From positions 2,437,183 through 2,501,182 of the forward strand of contig VXBA01003437.1 of the NCBI GenBank assembly GCA_013399895.1: DNA of 64,000 nucleotides, in the 5' to 3' direction. Position 1 is the stretch's first letter; every line of letters begins with the position of its first letter. The notes beneath the pieces were generated by a model. That model did no database searches. It worked only from the letters and a program-made list of their open reading frames with translations, and was not told the DNA's origin. This stretch comes from Serilophus lunatus (lineage: Eukaryota > Chordata > Aves > Passeriformes > Eurylaimidae). The position numbers and the translations under genes are program-made. Below are positions 26,046 to 40,139 of the stretch, piece by piece.

Positions 26046-29000
26046 GGAAATTCGCAGTGGAGTCTAGGGGAGGCAGATGGGAGAGAAGAAAAGGTTTTCC
26101 AGCTAAAGAGCAATGTTGGCTTTAGAGCAGAGACAAGAAAAACTGAACTTCCCTCTAATTTGCAGACTTCTGACAATCAGAGCAGTGACGTTCTGGGACA
26201 CCCTTTCAAAAAGAATTGTGCAACAAGAAACACAAGTGATTTTACGATGGACTGTGTTCAGTTTAAGAGAAGGCTGTATTATATGTTTCTTGTACTAACA
26301 GAGATCATTAATAGCCTTTTTATCTCTCACTTGACATTAAAAGTTCAAATAAAGTTTTCCAGTTGAACCAATGAAGCCTGGTTTCCCAGAGGTTTTTGTC
26401 TTGGGATAGAACTCTCCTGCAGACAATTTGATGTTTGAAGAGAAGCTACTTGCTGGCCATCTCCCAATAGGGACATTCCTGCATTTCCCTACCTGTCTGC
26501 CTAGTTTCACATGAGTGAGTAATCTAAGTCCTCTTACATGGGAGCAAGTTAACTTGGCTGCACCAGCTTTCTGACTGATTAGGACAAAAAAGACCTTTGG
26601 CCTTGAAGCCCATGTTTTGACATGGAGTGTGAGAAAGCAAAGTAGAAAACTACTTTAAGGCACAGATATGATAGGTGGCTGAAACCAGCCACAGAGAGTG
26701 TGAGAAAGTGGGCATGTGAAGTCAAAACGGAGTTGCAAATGTTGTGAGAATTCTAATGAGCTTAATGGCAACAGCAGGTGCTGTTTTACAAAGAGCATAA
26801 TAAAAGGACACATGGAACAGGGGCTCAGGAAGTAATCCCCAAATCAAATTCTTTATGTGGAGTCTCATTCATCCATCACCAATGACAATTAATGATGCTG
26901 ATAGATAATTAATTTCACTGATAACTACCCCGATAGTTACTGACCCAAATACTCTTACAAATTTGGTTCAAACTGGCCAGCAGGTTTTTGGAAGAGATGT
27001 GTAATTATGGAGATACTGACTTGCTTGTTTCAAAACACAGACCAAAGCCCAAAAGCTGTTGGTGGAATATATTTCTTGTGTTAGCAATGATTAAGCTGGA
27101 AGGCTTAAGCAACACCAGACCCAACTTGCTTTCCAGTAGAATAAACACCTCACTGCTCTGACAGATTCTCTGGTAATGGGATATTGTGTAAGCAATACTG
27201 TTCTTCTGGAGTCCTTGTTCTGTCAACCTGGTTACTCTTCAGATACATGGAAAGAAGAAAACTATTCCATAACAAAGCTGAGTGGCTTACTTTCTTGACA
27301 GAGGAAGAGTAGTACTGGTTGTTCTCTGGCTCACATTTTATCTTCAGGCCTAAGAAAGACAAAATCCAGGAAATACAATGTGGAAGAAGAAGGAATTTAT
27401 AAGTTATTGTAATTGACTCGAGTTCTTACTTAAAATTAAAGGCTCATGAATGAAACTGCAGAGAATCTGCCTGTATTTTCATTCTGAATGAAAAATAACT
27501 TCTTTAAAAAATGATTTTAGTGATTTTCTTCTCTTTGTCCCCTCTAATTTACAAAGGACTGGTTGCATTTTATATTTACGTAGTCCTAGTCTAAATCACA
27601 GGTTGTCATATTTTTGTGCTGTTAAATGAAGCCTCAGTTATTTTTCAAATCTCCTGGACTATTACACTAAGGGAAGCAGATGGATAAAACATTACTTCCA
27701 AAGTACTGACATCCAGTACAAACACTGAAATGTTGAATCTTGAAGACATTTACATTTGCCTTTTTAGTTTGCTGCCCAATTTGTCTTCATACCTTCTTAT
27801 TTATCCCTGTGGCGAGCACTCTCAACCATAAACTCATAAAAGTATGACTGTTATGTGTAAGAGTATGGAAGAGATGGTTAAAGGAAGTATTTGAAGGGAC
27901 CTAAATTTATTCTTTTGTTGATGTTACTGTGGAATGTAGGAATAGTAGTTTAATGTCAAATTATAACAGAAAGAATGTAGGTGGAAAAGCAAGTGGGTTT
28001 GATAGGAATGGTTGTGAATACAGGCTGCATGTTCTTGCCTTGAAGATTACCAATTATCCTGAAGTCTTGTTTAGTCAGGTCTTTATGATCTGGGAATGCA
28101 ACTGATCACATGTATCCTGAGTAGGCAGTGACACCATACATCCAGCATGCAGAAATGCTGTATGCATAACAGATGGTATAACTTTTGGTGCTGGTTGTGA
28201 GCAAAACCAAAATAAATATTTCTGCTAACATATCAAGGGTGTTGTGTGGATGGAGATGACACGCGTGTTTTAGACTGCAGTTTTAAAGCCTCTGTCCAAA
28301 AGACCTGTTCCTGTTCCCAGTATAATTGTGGTAAAAACTCCACTGAGCTCATTGTTATAGGACTGAGGAATAACACCTTCTGAGTACAATATGAATGACT
28401 AGTGAATTTGCACTCAAACCAATATAACCAGATATCATTAATGTTTAATTCAGCGCACCCTGTTAATATAACAGTCCAAACAATTTTGAGCTGCTAAGCA
28501 GCAACAACAAGCTTTTTAATTATTCTTTTCTGTCATTCATTTGGAATCATGATGGAGCACAGCAATCTAGTTAAGAAAGACCTAGGAGATCCTGCAAATT
28601 AATTTACAGTCTTGACAGATTACAGTGGTTCCATTTGGTGTCCAAGTCTGATATTGTCTGCTAAGGCCTCCCCAAACTTCTTAATTCTAGTACATTTAAT
28701 AACAGCTCCAGATCTTGAATCAGCTTTGTATCCACATTCTGTCCTTGCATATTAACTCCTCCAGAAATGTGCTTTAATCAAAGGCTCCTCTCAAAAGAAA
28801 AAAAAAAAGAAAATTGGTCATTTTTCTTTCAAAGATAATTGCCTATATGTAGGCTGTAAAATGTCACATTACCATACAAAAACCCTTTAAGAAAACACTG
28901 AACCCTGTTGAAAGCACATTCTGTTAAGGAATTCAGCTGTCTTCTGTGTTTAATAACATTTAAACCTATTCCATGAGTCTGAAAATGTTTTAGCTATTTC

Positions 29001-29054
29001 CAACTTACAAGCCTTGTCTTGAGAGGGAAACAGAACATCCTTATCAGGAATATT
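26046..29054. other. Unassigned noncoding stretch
   Basis: Possible weak continuation of the old LINE to about 26300; otherwise AT-rich sequence with nothing recognised. A poly(A) run lies at about 28798-28808. Confidence 0.5.
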
Positions 29055-29150
29055 TCATCCCTGCTTTGCAGCTGAGAAGCCTGAGATGTGGCAAATGCAA
29101 ATGGCTTGGTCAAAGTGCTTGACAATGCTGGGTAGACAGATTTGAGATAC
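29055..29150 (-). repeat. MIR/core-SINE-like remnant
   Basis: CTGCTTTGCAGCTGAGAAGC, then CTGAG...ATGGCTTGGTCAAAGTGCTTGACAATGC...GACAGATTTGAGATA, follows the reverse complement of the MIR core and flank (TTTACAGATGAGGAAACTGAG, GACTTGCCCAAGGTCACACAGC, GATTTGAACC). It is heavily diverged. Confidence 0.5.
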
Positions 29151-32100
29151 TTCCTGCAGATTCTGTGGTTTTATTGGTAAGACATTCCTTCCCACTGATT
29201 TCTCAGCATTCCTCTGTCTTTCTCGAAGGACTCTGCATGGAAATAAACTAATCTTTTCAAATTCATTCATTCCTGCCACAGGGTGCTACCCACTGCCAGA
29301 ACCTTCCTGGCCTCATAATTATCTCTGCAACTGCCAGCAATGTGCTGCAGAGGATTATGCAGCAGGAGCAGATGAACTGCTAAACAAATCCTGTTTTCCT
29401 ATAGATAGTATCAGAAAAGACAAAGAGTAAAACGGGAATATCACAGAAAACGGCATAGCTGCTCTTGAGCTCAAATGTCTTTCACCAGTTTTGAGTTGAT
29501 GTCTGCAATGCTGTAGATGCAGCTCAGAATTGTAATTAACTCTCCAAAGCTGTAAACGGACATTAATTAGAGTTCCTTTGCAATAAAATGTGATCTCTTC
29601 ATCCATTTTAAAACTAGATGAGTCAAAGAAAATAATCCTTTCTTTGGCAGACATATAGGCAGGATGTTAATTAATAGGGCTTGTAATTTTTATGATTCTT
29701 TGACAGTGTCCTTCAGACCCCTGCAGGTTTAATGGACCTGTAGTCTTATTGCTTGAGTATCTTTGTGAATACTTTTAGTGTGCATGCTATAGCCAGGACA
29801 GAATGTCCAGATGTTAACACAAAGCAGAAAGTTGTGAATACTGCACTGTTGGTTCTGATTCTGTTTTAAATTTGAGGTCAATATTTTTCAAGTCAGAAAT
29901 TAAACTAAGCATCCTACCATCATATTTTGAGAAGTCTGATCCATGGAAATGTGGCTACTTTTATGTAGAAGCCTTTCCTATAGACTGAAGATCAACACTA
30001 TATATCTAGGTATATATTTTTCCCACAGTTCACTCAGATAAATGATGATATTACTTGAATATTTACCATTATAAATATTTAGAGAAAGAATCTGCTTTCC
30101 TGGCTTGGACAATTCAAGGGTATTAAGAGCTTCCAGGCATTAAGGGTTTCTCCCCTCGATGATGACTCTCTCTGAATGAATAAACCCCCACAAGAATAAT
30201 AGTACTTCACGTACTGTGTGAGAATCCCTTTAATAAACTTCTAAGGTTATGTATATACTCCTCAACAGACTGTGGTGCAGAGATCTTCAGTTGATAACAA
30301 TAACAATTCTAACCCTGGAACTAGAGGAGGTATAGGCTTTGTTCCACTTAATAAAACCTGCTAAGTTAAAAAACCACTATGAGAACTCTCTGCAAATATA
30401 TGAAGAAAACAATTTTCTAGTCATACTTGTACTAGAACCCTGTCTTGTGAGGCAAGTGGTGTGCAGTGATCCAGAAGGAGCTGTGGAAGGAAGATGTAAC
30501 TTTCTCAAATCATGTGTGCATCTCTTTGTGAGAAGGGGAGGAGATGGAGACTCTTAGTCCATTGGAAATATCTACAATGCCCACGAATTAGTGACATGTT
30601 CAGAGATGCATCCTAGCTAGATTTAAACTGCGTCATTTTGCCATTGGTTCAGTGTGGCAGAAAGCTCAGCATAAGCTTATTTTCTTCATCTTCTTAGCTA
30701 GATTTTGCTCCCATTCTGACCTTCACTCTCATGAGATCAATATTGCACACTGTACCCAGTGTAGCTAATTTTAAACATGGACATATCTCAGTGCTTTACA
30801 ATAGTCAGTGGGATGGCTGTATACTCAGCATGGCAAGAATACCTTCCTGTTGTCACTTGTCATGCTCAAATGTCCCCACAAGAACCGAATTTCCCACAAA
30901 CAGGAGGCAACCAGATCTCTGCTGTGGTTCATTAGGAACAACAAGCCCTGCCATGCCCACATCCCATCTGATATGCTGCTCTTCCATTCCTGTTGTTTCC
31001 TATTTTATTTCCTCCCCGCTTCTTCCTGTCTCTTTGCTTTACCTGATCTGGTGTACAGCTGAAACCTCTGGGGCACAGGGTCAGTGCTGTAAGATGCACA
31101 GTTTGGGGCATAATCAGATACTGTGCTCAAGATAAGCCCTTCTTATGGTAAGAAGCTCTTCTGATCCCTGTTTGTTTGATCCCAGCAGTGCGAAGGTTGA
31201 TCTAAGTAAAAAATCTTTCCACTGGAAAATACTGTACTTCAAAAGTGAATTGCACCTGAAAATGAAGGGCCAGATTTTCATTCCCTAACAAGATCCCTTT
31301 GAACAAAAGGAGTGACATGGACATCCTTTCCACACCAGCTTCACAGTCAGCTTTGGTTCCTGTGACATCATTTCTTGAATAAGAACAACAGACATAATTT
31401 ATGATTGCTGCCATTGCCTTGAGGAATATATTGAACATAGTAGTGGAGGAAGCTAGGACCTGATGCCATCCCTCAGTCCCAGGTTAGAAGAATGGTTTGA
31501 AAGGAATCTGTGGAGAGAATGTGTTAAAGCTTTTTGAACAGGACATGACCCCTACCCACTCCAGACTTAAAAGCTAGAAAGAACATTATCTGCCTTTGAT
31601 TCCCTTGCCAAAGTGAAAGATCATGCACTCAGACAGAGCCTTTAATTTCAGAAGCAGGGCCTATTTTGTGCAGAAGAGCACCTGCAGAGTCAGTAGTTTG
31701 ACTAAAATGGCAGAGACTCATTGCTTCTTCTTGGCTATAAATGCATTATCAACTAGGTTATTTCCTAAATTACATTCTCCTACTTAAAGGACCCAGTGGT
31801 CTGAAATAATTGCTTAAAAATTATTCTGACAGGGCATAGCTTGTTGTTTCATATGCTTCAAAAACATCAGGTTGAATGAAAACTGGCATCTGCTACCAAT
31901 GAAACAAAACCATGATCCTCTTCTTCAGATCTCTTTCTTTCTAACAGAAGCCAGTGCATACTTTGGTGTATAGCATTTCTGCAGCGAAGTAGTTCTGAGT
32001 TGTTTTCCTTTCTTTGGATCTGGACTGAGAGCTGAGATAAAGTACCTGACTAAGTTCTACAGAAAGAGAGGAAAAATCCCTCAAAGCTGATGGTGAAGAA

Positions 32101-33919
32101 GAAGGAAGTGAACTAAGTATTTTCTCATAAAGGATGAGACCTATTCCCAAATTGTTGTGCTAGTGTCTTCTACAAGCTAGATTCAGCAATGTATGGGAAT
32201 CCTGAAGATAACAGTACTTTCAGAAACAGCATAGCTGTTACAGTGTTATCAGGAAGTTGCAAAATTTTGGATTTTCTTTACAGTAAATGCTGGAGTTATT
32301 TTGTCCTTGACTCACAGCTTAAATAAATATGGAAATCTTGGTCTCACTTTATAGGTGAATATCATTCAGATGTATATGAAGATGAATGTAAATATAATTT
32401 CTCTTTGCATGATAGTACCAGCTGTTTAAAGATGATGTTTTTATGATGGTGTGGGAAGCTATTGTCTGAGAACTTTCCTCTTCTCTACCTTTTTATAGAC
32501 TGGTGGACAGCATATACAAAAATATTTTACTTTGCAAGAATCATTGCCTTTAAAAAGTAAAGCAGATGGCAACATTCGCTCTAGTGCAATTTGCAAAGAT
32601 TACAGCTCCCAGTATGTGATATAATACACATGTTTAAGTGAAGGCTATTTAGCATATAGCAGAAGAAGAGCAGACACATCCACCAGACATTAAGCACAGA
32701 AACATTTTTTCTATGACCCAAATGGAAGCTTACAGGTTGGTTTCCAAACTATGAAGTGAGATCTATATATTCTTGTGCAAATAGCTTGACACATTGGTAA
32801 AGCCGCCTGTCCTGTTCCATCCTGTGCTGTCCTATTCCCCAGCTGATCTGATACCTTAGCCATTAAGGCCCATATCCAAATAGGATAGAAATAACAGCAT
32901 TTATTTTGTTAGAAATAACAAATCTAGTACTCAAATAGAATATCTAGAGGAAACACCTGATGGAGAAAGAGTTTCAGTCAAACAGATTTGCTAATAGTTT
33001 CTTTTTGCAGACAGCTTTCATTGAGGGGAAAAAATAAACAGTAGAACATTTTTTCAAGACACAAAATGGATTTAGAAAGCTATTTTCAGCCCCTGAATTT
33101 GTCCATCAAACTTGATGGAACCTGCACTATGGAAAAGAGCAAGAAGGGAGGTCACTGTGCCTCACAGAAGGTGGAAGCTGAAGGGGAGCACAGTCTCCAG
33201 GGGACAGTGTGGGCATGAAGCATATGCTAGTCTAGGGAGTTGTGATTTGTGTGTTGAGACAGAGCAAAATACTCTGCTTCGGCTTCATCTATTGGAACCC
33301 AAGATTTCACTTTGGGAACACTAAAACATTTAACGTTTTCATCTTTAAGGAAAAAAAAAAAAAAGCAGAAATATTGTTAGTTTGACAATTCTGAAAGTCT
33401 CAGTTCACCAAGAAAAAAGCCCGAACCCCAGTATGTTTGCAGAAAATGATCCAAAGAGAAAAGAATGCTTTGTCCAGCCTTTATTCCAGTAGGAGACTGT
33501 TACGTTACCTTGTGGTCAGGTAAGTAAGAGATGAGCTAAAGGTCTTTCAACTCTCAGAAAGTGTTTCTGCAACTTGGACAAAAGCACTATAGGAAAGTCT
33601 CTATAACTAATAGGCAAATCTTATAAAAAAGTCTGGCAACTTTACATCTCATGGCCACTCTCAAAAAAAAAAAAAAAGAAAAAGAAAAAAAAAAAAGAAA
33701 AAGGCAGCCTATAATCAGGTTTTGTCTGCATGGGATGAAATCTAGTAGGCACCCGTGGAGCACCAGCATAGTAGCCAAAACCCAATGGGGCTGTTTTTTT
33801 CTGAGAACAATGTTGCTTTTAGAGGACTATTGTTTTTGCTTAAGAATATTTCGCTCTGGCAATGAAATCTTCATGTGTTTGATGCATTCTGCTGTTTATC
33901 AGTGAAAGTGCTTTATCAC
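29151..33919. other. Unassigned noncoding stretch
   Basis: No gene or confident repeat seen apart from a 14-bp poly(A) run at 33351-33364 and the purine tract at 33663-33703. A 134-codon plus-strand frame (30731-31135) has no recognisable domain. Confidence 0.5.
33663..33703. repeat. A-rich purine simple repeat
   Basis: An uninterrupted purine run of A with scattered G, about 41 bp. It could be a degraded poly(A) microsatellite; no retroposed gene copy is recognisable upstream. Confidence 0.85.
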
Positions 33920-33985
33920 ACGTTTGTCACCCAGCAGGATTCAGACCCAGATCTCCTCTAAGTGACTAATGCTATCACCTTTCAG
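33920..33985 (-). repeat. MIR/core-SINE-like remnant (short)
   Basis: TTTGTCACCCAGCAGGATTC followed by AGACCCAGATCTCCTCT resembles the reverse complement of the MIR box-B side (GGTCACACAGC, GGATTCGAACCCAGGTCTCC). It is about 200 bp left of a second such segment. Confidence 0.45.
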
Positions 33986-34139
33986 TCTGCGACTGACAAA
34001 CTCACAATCCTGTATTACTGTCAGCATTGTGGGCATGCTGAAGTATTAAAGGCTCTTTCTTGTTCCATCAAAGGAAGAATTAACCTTTTGATCTACTTTG
34101 CAGCATTCTGAACCCTGGGTTGTTTGTTTCTTGTTAATG

Positions 34140-34385
34140 AAATTCAATCTTTGTGCAACAGCAGAGGCTTCTTAAATCGTATAATTCTTTAGCAGAGGCT
34201 GGGAATGGAAACCCGATCTCACAAGTATGGTCTGGAGCCTTGCTGTCAAGGTCATTCTGCCTTTTCTGAACAGAAAGGAACTATCAGAAAAAAAACCAAC
34301 AAAATAGTTTTCTGGTTTATTTTTGACCACTTATTGGACAAAAGATATTTTTTCCTCTTCATCTTTAATATTAAGTTTAGAAAAA
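34140..34385 (-). repeat. MIR-like segment, copy 1 of a local pair
   Basis: TTAGCAGAGGCTGGGAATGG, AAACCCGATCTCACAAG and TCTGGAGCC follow the reverse complement of a MIR-type SINE (GGCAGAGCTGGGATTTGAACCC, CTGGCTCCAGAGCC). About 100 bp from 34185 align without gaps at roughly 80% identity (counted by eye) to 35496-35600. Weaker similarity continues past the SINE part to about 34385 (TTATTGGACAAAAG against GTTGGACAGAAC). Confidence 0.6.
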
Positions 34386-35414
34386 GCCTCTTGTCAAACA
34401 ATTGTTTTATCGTAGTCCTGTAAAAATGTCCTCTTAACTCTGCAGTGGAGGATAGCTGGGAGATCAGTGCTGAATTAATTATATTAGAGATCATTCCAGA
34501 TGATTCTAAGATGGTTAGTTCTGTGTATCAAGAACATGTGTAGAACAGGACTACTGGTAGCTTTTTTGAAGGATAATGATAAATGCTCTTTAATCCAATA
34601 GTTGAGAATGACATAGTTGAAGAGTAATAATGACAGTAGACTCTGTCACTGATCATTAAAATAGTAGAGCTGGGCGGAAAAGATGCTGGCACAGTCCAGT
34701 TGGCAGGGCAGACTTGTTTTTCAAAGCATAGGTTGCAGTGTTTTGCCATGTAAAACAAAGTATGAGGAAAAGAAGCTAGCTTGCTGTTTGCAGAAATTCT
34801 TCACAGCCATTTTACTTGTTTGGTTCCCTTTCATGGGAGACATGCAATTTCCATCACTCCAGAGTATGTGTTTCATTGTTTGAAGTAGATCAGTTCTGTG
34901 CTCAGGTGGAGAATGCACTACAACTGCAGAATGGTGACCTCATAAATCTGAGTCCTTTTTTTGTTCTGATAGGCTGCATGGTTGGAAACTTGCAGTTTAT
35001 GCACTTTCAACTTCTTGCACTTGTAATACAACTATTGAAACGAATCTTTCATAAGATGTGGTTCAGATAATACCAGAAGAATTTCCCATAAGTTTTTTTG
35101 GCACTTTCTTTGACTGCCAGACTGCTGTGGACAGGTGGCTTATTGTGCATGTGTGTGAGAGGGGCGGAGTGTTTTCATATGTTTCTAGGTACCACCTAGT
35201 TCTCTACAGGCTGGCAATGCTGAAAGATTAGGTTGCATCTTGATGTATTGGCACTTGCAGTGCACAAATACAGAGGCACAGCAGACAACAAAATTTTCTG
35301 AATAACTAACTGCAAGACAAAAATAGGATTGTTCCTGTGTTTACATGAACAGGCATCAAGACTCAGTGTTTGCCTTACAATTTAAAATGTAATAAATTGT
35401 ATGAAGCTGGGTAT

Positions 35415-35680
35415 GACTGTCATATTACCCCTTGTGTACTGATGGAAATTGAGGCCACAGAGAGGGAAAGTAACTGACTCAAGATGATACAGCAGTTCTT
35501 CAGCAGAGTCTTGGAATGGAAACTTGATCTCACAAATATAGTTTAGAGTCTTAATGTCAAGGTTATTTAGCCTTCTCGGAACAGAAACAAACTGCAGAAA
35601 CAAGAATACAAACTATCTCCCATTTAATTTTGAACTGTTTGTTGGACAGAACTGCATTATTTTCTTACCATTAATACTGC
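35415..35680 (-). repeat. MIR-like segment, copy 2 of a local pair
   Basis: This copy keeps more of the SINE core than copy 1: GATGGAAATTGAGGCCACAG, AGAGGGAAAGTAACTGACTC, AAGATGATACAGCAG and CAGCAGAGTCTTGGAATGG match the reverse complement of MIR (GATGAGGAAACTGAGGCACAG, AGAGGTTAAGTAACTTGCCC, GGTCACACAGC, GCAGAGCCGGGATTCGAA). Same orientation as copy 1, offset 1,311 bp. Confidence 0.65.
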
Positions 35681-37684
35681 TCTTTCAGCAGTGCTTAGAA
35701 ACACAAAATACTTCAAGACATGGAAACTGTTGGAAATTGAGAAATATTTTGTTATCTAGTCCAACACTATATGACTATTCTTTTCTTCTTGTTTTCTTTT
35801 GGTGTGAAAAGAGACATTCAAATGCGGGTATTGATGCTTAATTTGTAGACTGCAGAATATGTTTGGAAGTCTAAATCAATACTGAGTGAGACTGTGCTAT
35901 TCCTTGTGTAGTTTGTTCTTGTATAGAAAACTAAACTCCAAATGCTTTATTTCACTGATGGCAAGATTTTGCAGCCATCTTAATAGCACGGCATTTAGCC
36001 TGCAATGACCAGAGGTGCAGAGCAGAAGGGCCTCACCTGTTTTAATTCCTCTTCAGGCCTCTGTGAAGCAAATTTACCAGTGAAGAGATTGGATGTGGTA
36101 CAATGGGCTTCTGTTCATCTCTGCTCTTATTCAATGACAAAAATTAAAGTCCTGTTTTTCCTGACATGTGTCTAGCTTTCTGACCAGGCTGTGTTTGCTT
36201 ATTTTAATCTAACATCCCCATTTAATAAATAATCATTGAATTTTTAATGATTTGACTTGTACTTAACTACTATATACAGCTGCACTTTTCACATGCAAAC
36301 AACAGCATAAATAGGATGTTGTTCCTCTGAACACCCATATTTTAACATAGTCCTAATGTAACCTGAGTAGCCAAGATGCTGAAGGAAGGGAGATGGTTTT
36401 TATCTATCCCACTAAATTCATTTTCCTTTGCATCTCTTTGCAGATTAACCGTATATTTGTCCTCTGTAGATCGAAACACTTGAGTAGGAAAAAGAAACAG
36501 AGAAGCCAATAAAAGAATGTTTTAGTAAGAAAAAAAAAATCAAAAAATGTTCTCAAAAATAAAAGTATTTTTAGCCATTTCCAATAAAAACATTTCAATT
36601 GTGGTTGCTGTGGTAGGCATTTAGACAACTTTCTACATGATTAAAGATACATAACTGCATATTGTGTGTAGCTGTCATCTGTTTTAAAATTATATGACTA
36701 TTTAACATTTTCTAAAGCTTTTACTATGAAGCTGAACATTTGCTGACATGGAGGAAGTGGAAATTCTTTGGAAAGAAGGCAGTATAGGAAATTAGAGAAG
36801 GAGAACTACCCAATTCAATTATTTTTCCATTGGGATATTCTTTACTTCTTTTATTGTCACAAGATCATACTGTCTGTATCAAAGCTTCTGCATAAGCTCA
36901 GTATTTCCGCTGAGTGTTTTTGCTGAGTATTTCCTTTTCCTTGCAAGGTATCTCACCCCTTTTGTCCAGTTTGGAGAATTTGCTTGGCATGATTCTCACA
37001 GAATAGGTCAAGTCTTCCATTATTAGATACTGTACTAATAGGTTTGGTTTTTTTTCCCCAGTGATATATAGTCCATGATTTTTAGATTGCTTTCTTTTCT
37101 CCTACAATGAGCAACAACAAGAGTGGATTCCTCACGACCATCTTAAATCTTCTGAATGGACTGAATCCCAATACGTGTGTCTATAAATCCTGTTTGCATT
37201 CTGTCACTAGCAATTTTTTATTGCTTTCAAGATGGATTTTCCAAGAATTTTTATCATCTAGTATTCCCATATTGTATATATAAAGGAAAACCAGACTCTT
37301 TTGCATTTCATATAGACATCTGGGGCAATATTATGTATTTTGTGAGATAACAATGGAGAAATACACATTCTGTAAACTAGATAGTACTGAATCTTGTCTG
37401 ACAGTCAGTTTTAGAGCAAGTATTTGTCATGGGCGTGATCTCATGTCAGTATTCTGTTGCTATTTCATATTTACAGTCTAGACTAAATAACTTAATAGTT
37501 TTTATGCAGTTTGTCTTTTAAAACCAGCTTTGAATTATATATTCTAGACATAATCTTGATCATGGAAATTTCAGCCTTTGCATTATACTTTCCAATGAAG
37601 CTAGCTTAGTTTGTCACTTGCCTGGAAGTATTATAAATAATGTAAGAAAAGAGTATGCATTTATATCGAGTAGCATCCTTTATA
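35681..37684. other. Unassigned noncoding stretch
   Basis: AT-rich sequence with an A-rich patch at about 36525-36560. No gene or repeat recognised. Confidence 0.5.
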
Positions 37685-37940
37685 CACAGAATTACACACA
37701 GAATTAATAAGGTTGGAAAAGACCATGGAGATCATCAAGTCCAACCTTTACCTAGGTTAACAACCTATCCAACATCAGTCTAACATCTATACCAACTAAA
37801 CCATTTAAACCATCTAAACCATACCACTAAGTTCATCATCTAACCTATCCTTAAACACATCCAGGGACGGTGACTCCACCACCTCCCTGGGAAGCCCATT
37901 CCAGTGAGAGATCACTCTCACTGTGAAAAAGTTTCTCCTT
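37685..37940 (-). mobile_element. CR1 LINE 3' end, 5'-truncated
   Basis: The plus strand shows ACACAGAATTAATAAGG, then TTGGAAAAGACCATGGAGAT, CATCAAGTCCAACC, CTAAGTTCATCATCTAACC, GGTGACTCCACCACCTCCC and AAGTTTCTCCTTCC. This is the reverse complement of the 3' UTR and last coding part of an avian CR1. About 255 bp survive. An expanded ACC/CTAAACCA-like patch (about 37780-37825) is typical of some CR1 subfamilies. It is a different subfamily from the copy at 13.6 kb, whose 3' UTR reads differently. Confidence 0.92.
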
Positions 37941-39939
37941 CCCTAGCTTTTCCCCCTTTGTGACAAGTTGATGATCAGCAAACATTTTGTCACCAAAAAG
38001 TGAAGTGTTCCTACAATCTCAATTTTTTACACAATTGACCAGCATATCCATTTGTTCAATAGTCTCCTTCATTTTTAAGAATTTCATTGTCTTACTGAGA
38101 TATCTCTTTCATTATATTAAGACGTTTTCAAATCTGTTTCATACTAGCTCTTGCAGCAAAACAAATCTTCTTGATTTGCTTGTTTAGTAGAGTTTGTTTC
38201 CTAAAATGCTCTGAAGTTGTAAGCAGCTTTGCTTTTTTAATATACCATTTTTTTTCTTTAAAGTATAGTGTAATTAGCTGGCACTCAAACTTATAACCTC
38301 TGTGACTTCTTCCCCACTTACAGAGCCTATCTTCGCCAAATAGAGCTGTCTGTGATTTTCATTATATCAATTTTTTAGATACTATTTCCATGTTCTTAGT
38401 CTCTTGTATCCATCTGTAGTCATCTTTCATTTCTAGGCAATACACAGTGAGGTACTGTGAGGTCTTCAGACAGCACTCCTCTTCCACCTAGAGAAACAAA
38501 ATCATACAAGATCAAGAAGAGCCATGCCAAATGCCTGTGTATATAAGGTTCAAATTAAGTCCTACTGTTTATATGAGAAATTATTGAACTTTCTTCCATA
38601 TAGACAATGAAATAATTTTTGTGGATCTTTATATGTGATTCAGTGGTGAAGCATTGTTTAAGTAGGATTTGTGAACAATGATGGGAAAAAAGGTGTTTAT
38701 TAACAAGAGGCACTAGAGTTCATTGGTATCTAGTATTTTGGAACAAATATCTAGTTAATCTCAATTGACAAAGACCATCAGAATCATTCAGAAGTCTAGA
38801 TTTAAAATATGTAGCATTAATCAGTAATCTCTGTAGGGGTACTTAAGTGATTCTGTCTTCAAGTGAGAGTGAAATGAATATATGGCAAAAACTATCCATT
38901 TTATTTGTATTATCTTCTTGCTTTGTTATGCAGCTGTGGACTTGTCAGTTAGTTACTGTCAGGTTTCTTTGGGAAGTTCAAACATGAAGCACAATATGCT
39001 TCAAGTGAAGACCAAATCACGGTAGTCAGTTTGGGTAAACCAGAAGAGCTCATTTAACTTCAGCTAAAAATCTTGCTGTTCAGGTCTGATTCTCAGTCAC
39101 ACATTTGTTTTACATATTTAAAAACTTTTAAAAAAAGAGTTGCTGAAACCTAACAGCAGTAACTTAATAGCAGTATTTTTTCCCTGTTAAATGCAAAGCA
39201 GTGGAGAATTAGTTCCCAGCTTCTATTCAAATTTGGAAAAAGGAAACAGCAGTGGGAGATAGCTTTTAAATGTATTATAAAGTAAAAAAAAAAATCTATA
39301 ATATGCTCTTAATTTATTTTTCATCACCTTCTTTGTATGTGTGAATAATCACACTGAGGCATAGCTATATTTAATCCATGTTTAAGTCAGCTTCTGTCAG
39401 TATAAGCTGTATATCAAGGCCAAGTCAGTAAAATCTCACCCAGGAGCGGAAGCGATTGCAACATGAATTACATCAACTCCTTGCCTCTCAGGGACCAGTG
39501 CTGCACTGCCTGGGACTAGACCAGGGCCAGGGCTGGAGACACCAAGAAGGGCGTTCTTCAGTGGGCTTTCTGTTTCAAAGACAACATCCTCTCCTAGTCA
39601 GGTAACAAAGCAAACTCTCACTCTTGTGAGGGCAAATCCCCATGGATGACCAATGCACTATTGACAGAGGGAAGTATGACTCATATTTTGGCTTTGGTAA
39701 GCTGGAATACCATCAGGGTGACTGTAGAGTTGTATTACTGCTGTTCCTACCACAGCACAAACTCAAAGTGTCAGGAATTTTTAGGTCTTAGTAGCAGTTT
39801 TATCCTCATATGCTGCCATATGTAATAGAGATGTTATACACTGAAAGTAAGTAATTCTTTACCCAAATAGGTAAATGGTAAATTATGTAGGTATGGAAGA
39901 AGTGTAATAGATCCTCAATACAATGTACAATTATTATAT
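37941..39939. other. Unassigned noncoding stretch
   Basis: AT-rich sequence; a somewhat GC-richer patch lies at about 39440-39560. No gene or repeat recognised. Confidence 0.5.
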
Positions 39940-40133
39940 GATACTGTAGTGGTTTAACCCGGGCTGAGTGCCAGGGGCCCACTACAGCCACCCTCTCACT
40001 CCCCCTTGCCCAGCTATAGAGGAGAGAGAGAATATAACAAGAGGTTTTGTTATTCATGATAAGGACTACAGCAGATTCTTTCTTAATCACCGTCACAGGC
40101 AAAACAAGACTCCATGTGGGAATAATAGTCAGG

Positions 40134-40139
40134 TTTATT
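40134..40139 (-). terminator. Poly(A) signal of LTR C
   Basis: AATAAA on the minus strand about 190 bp before the U5 end of the LTR. Assigned by position only. Confidence 0.45.
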
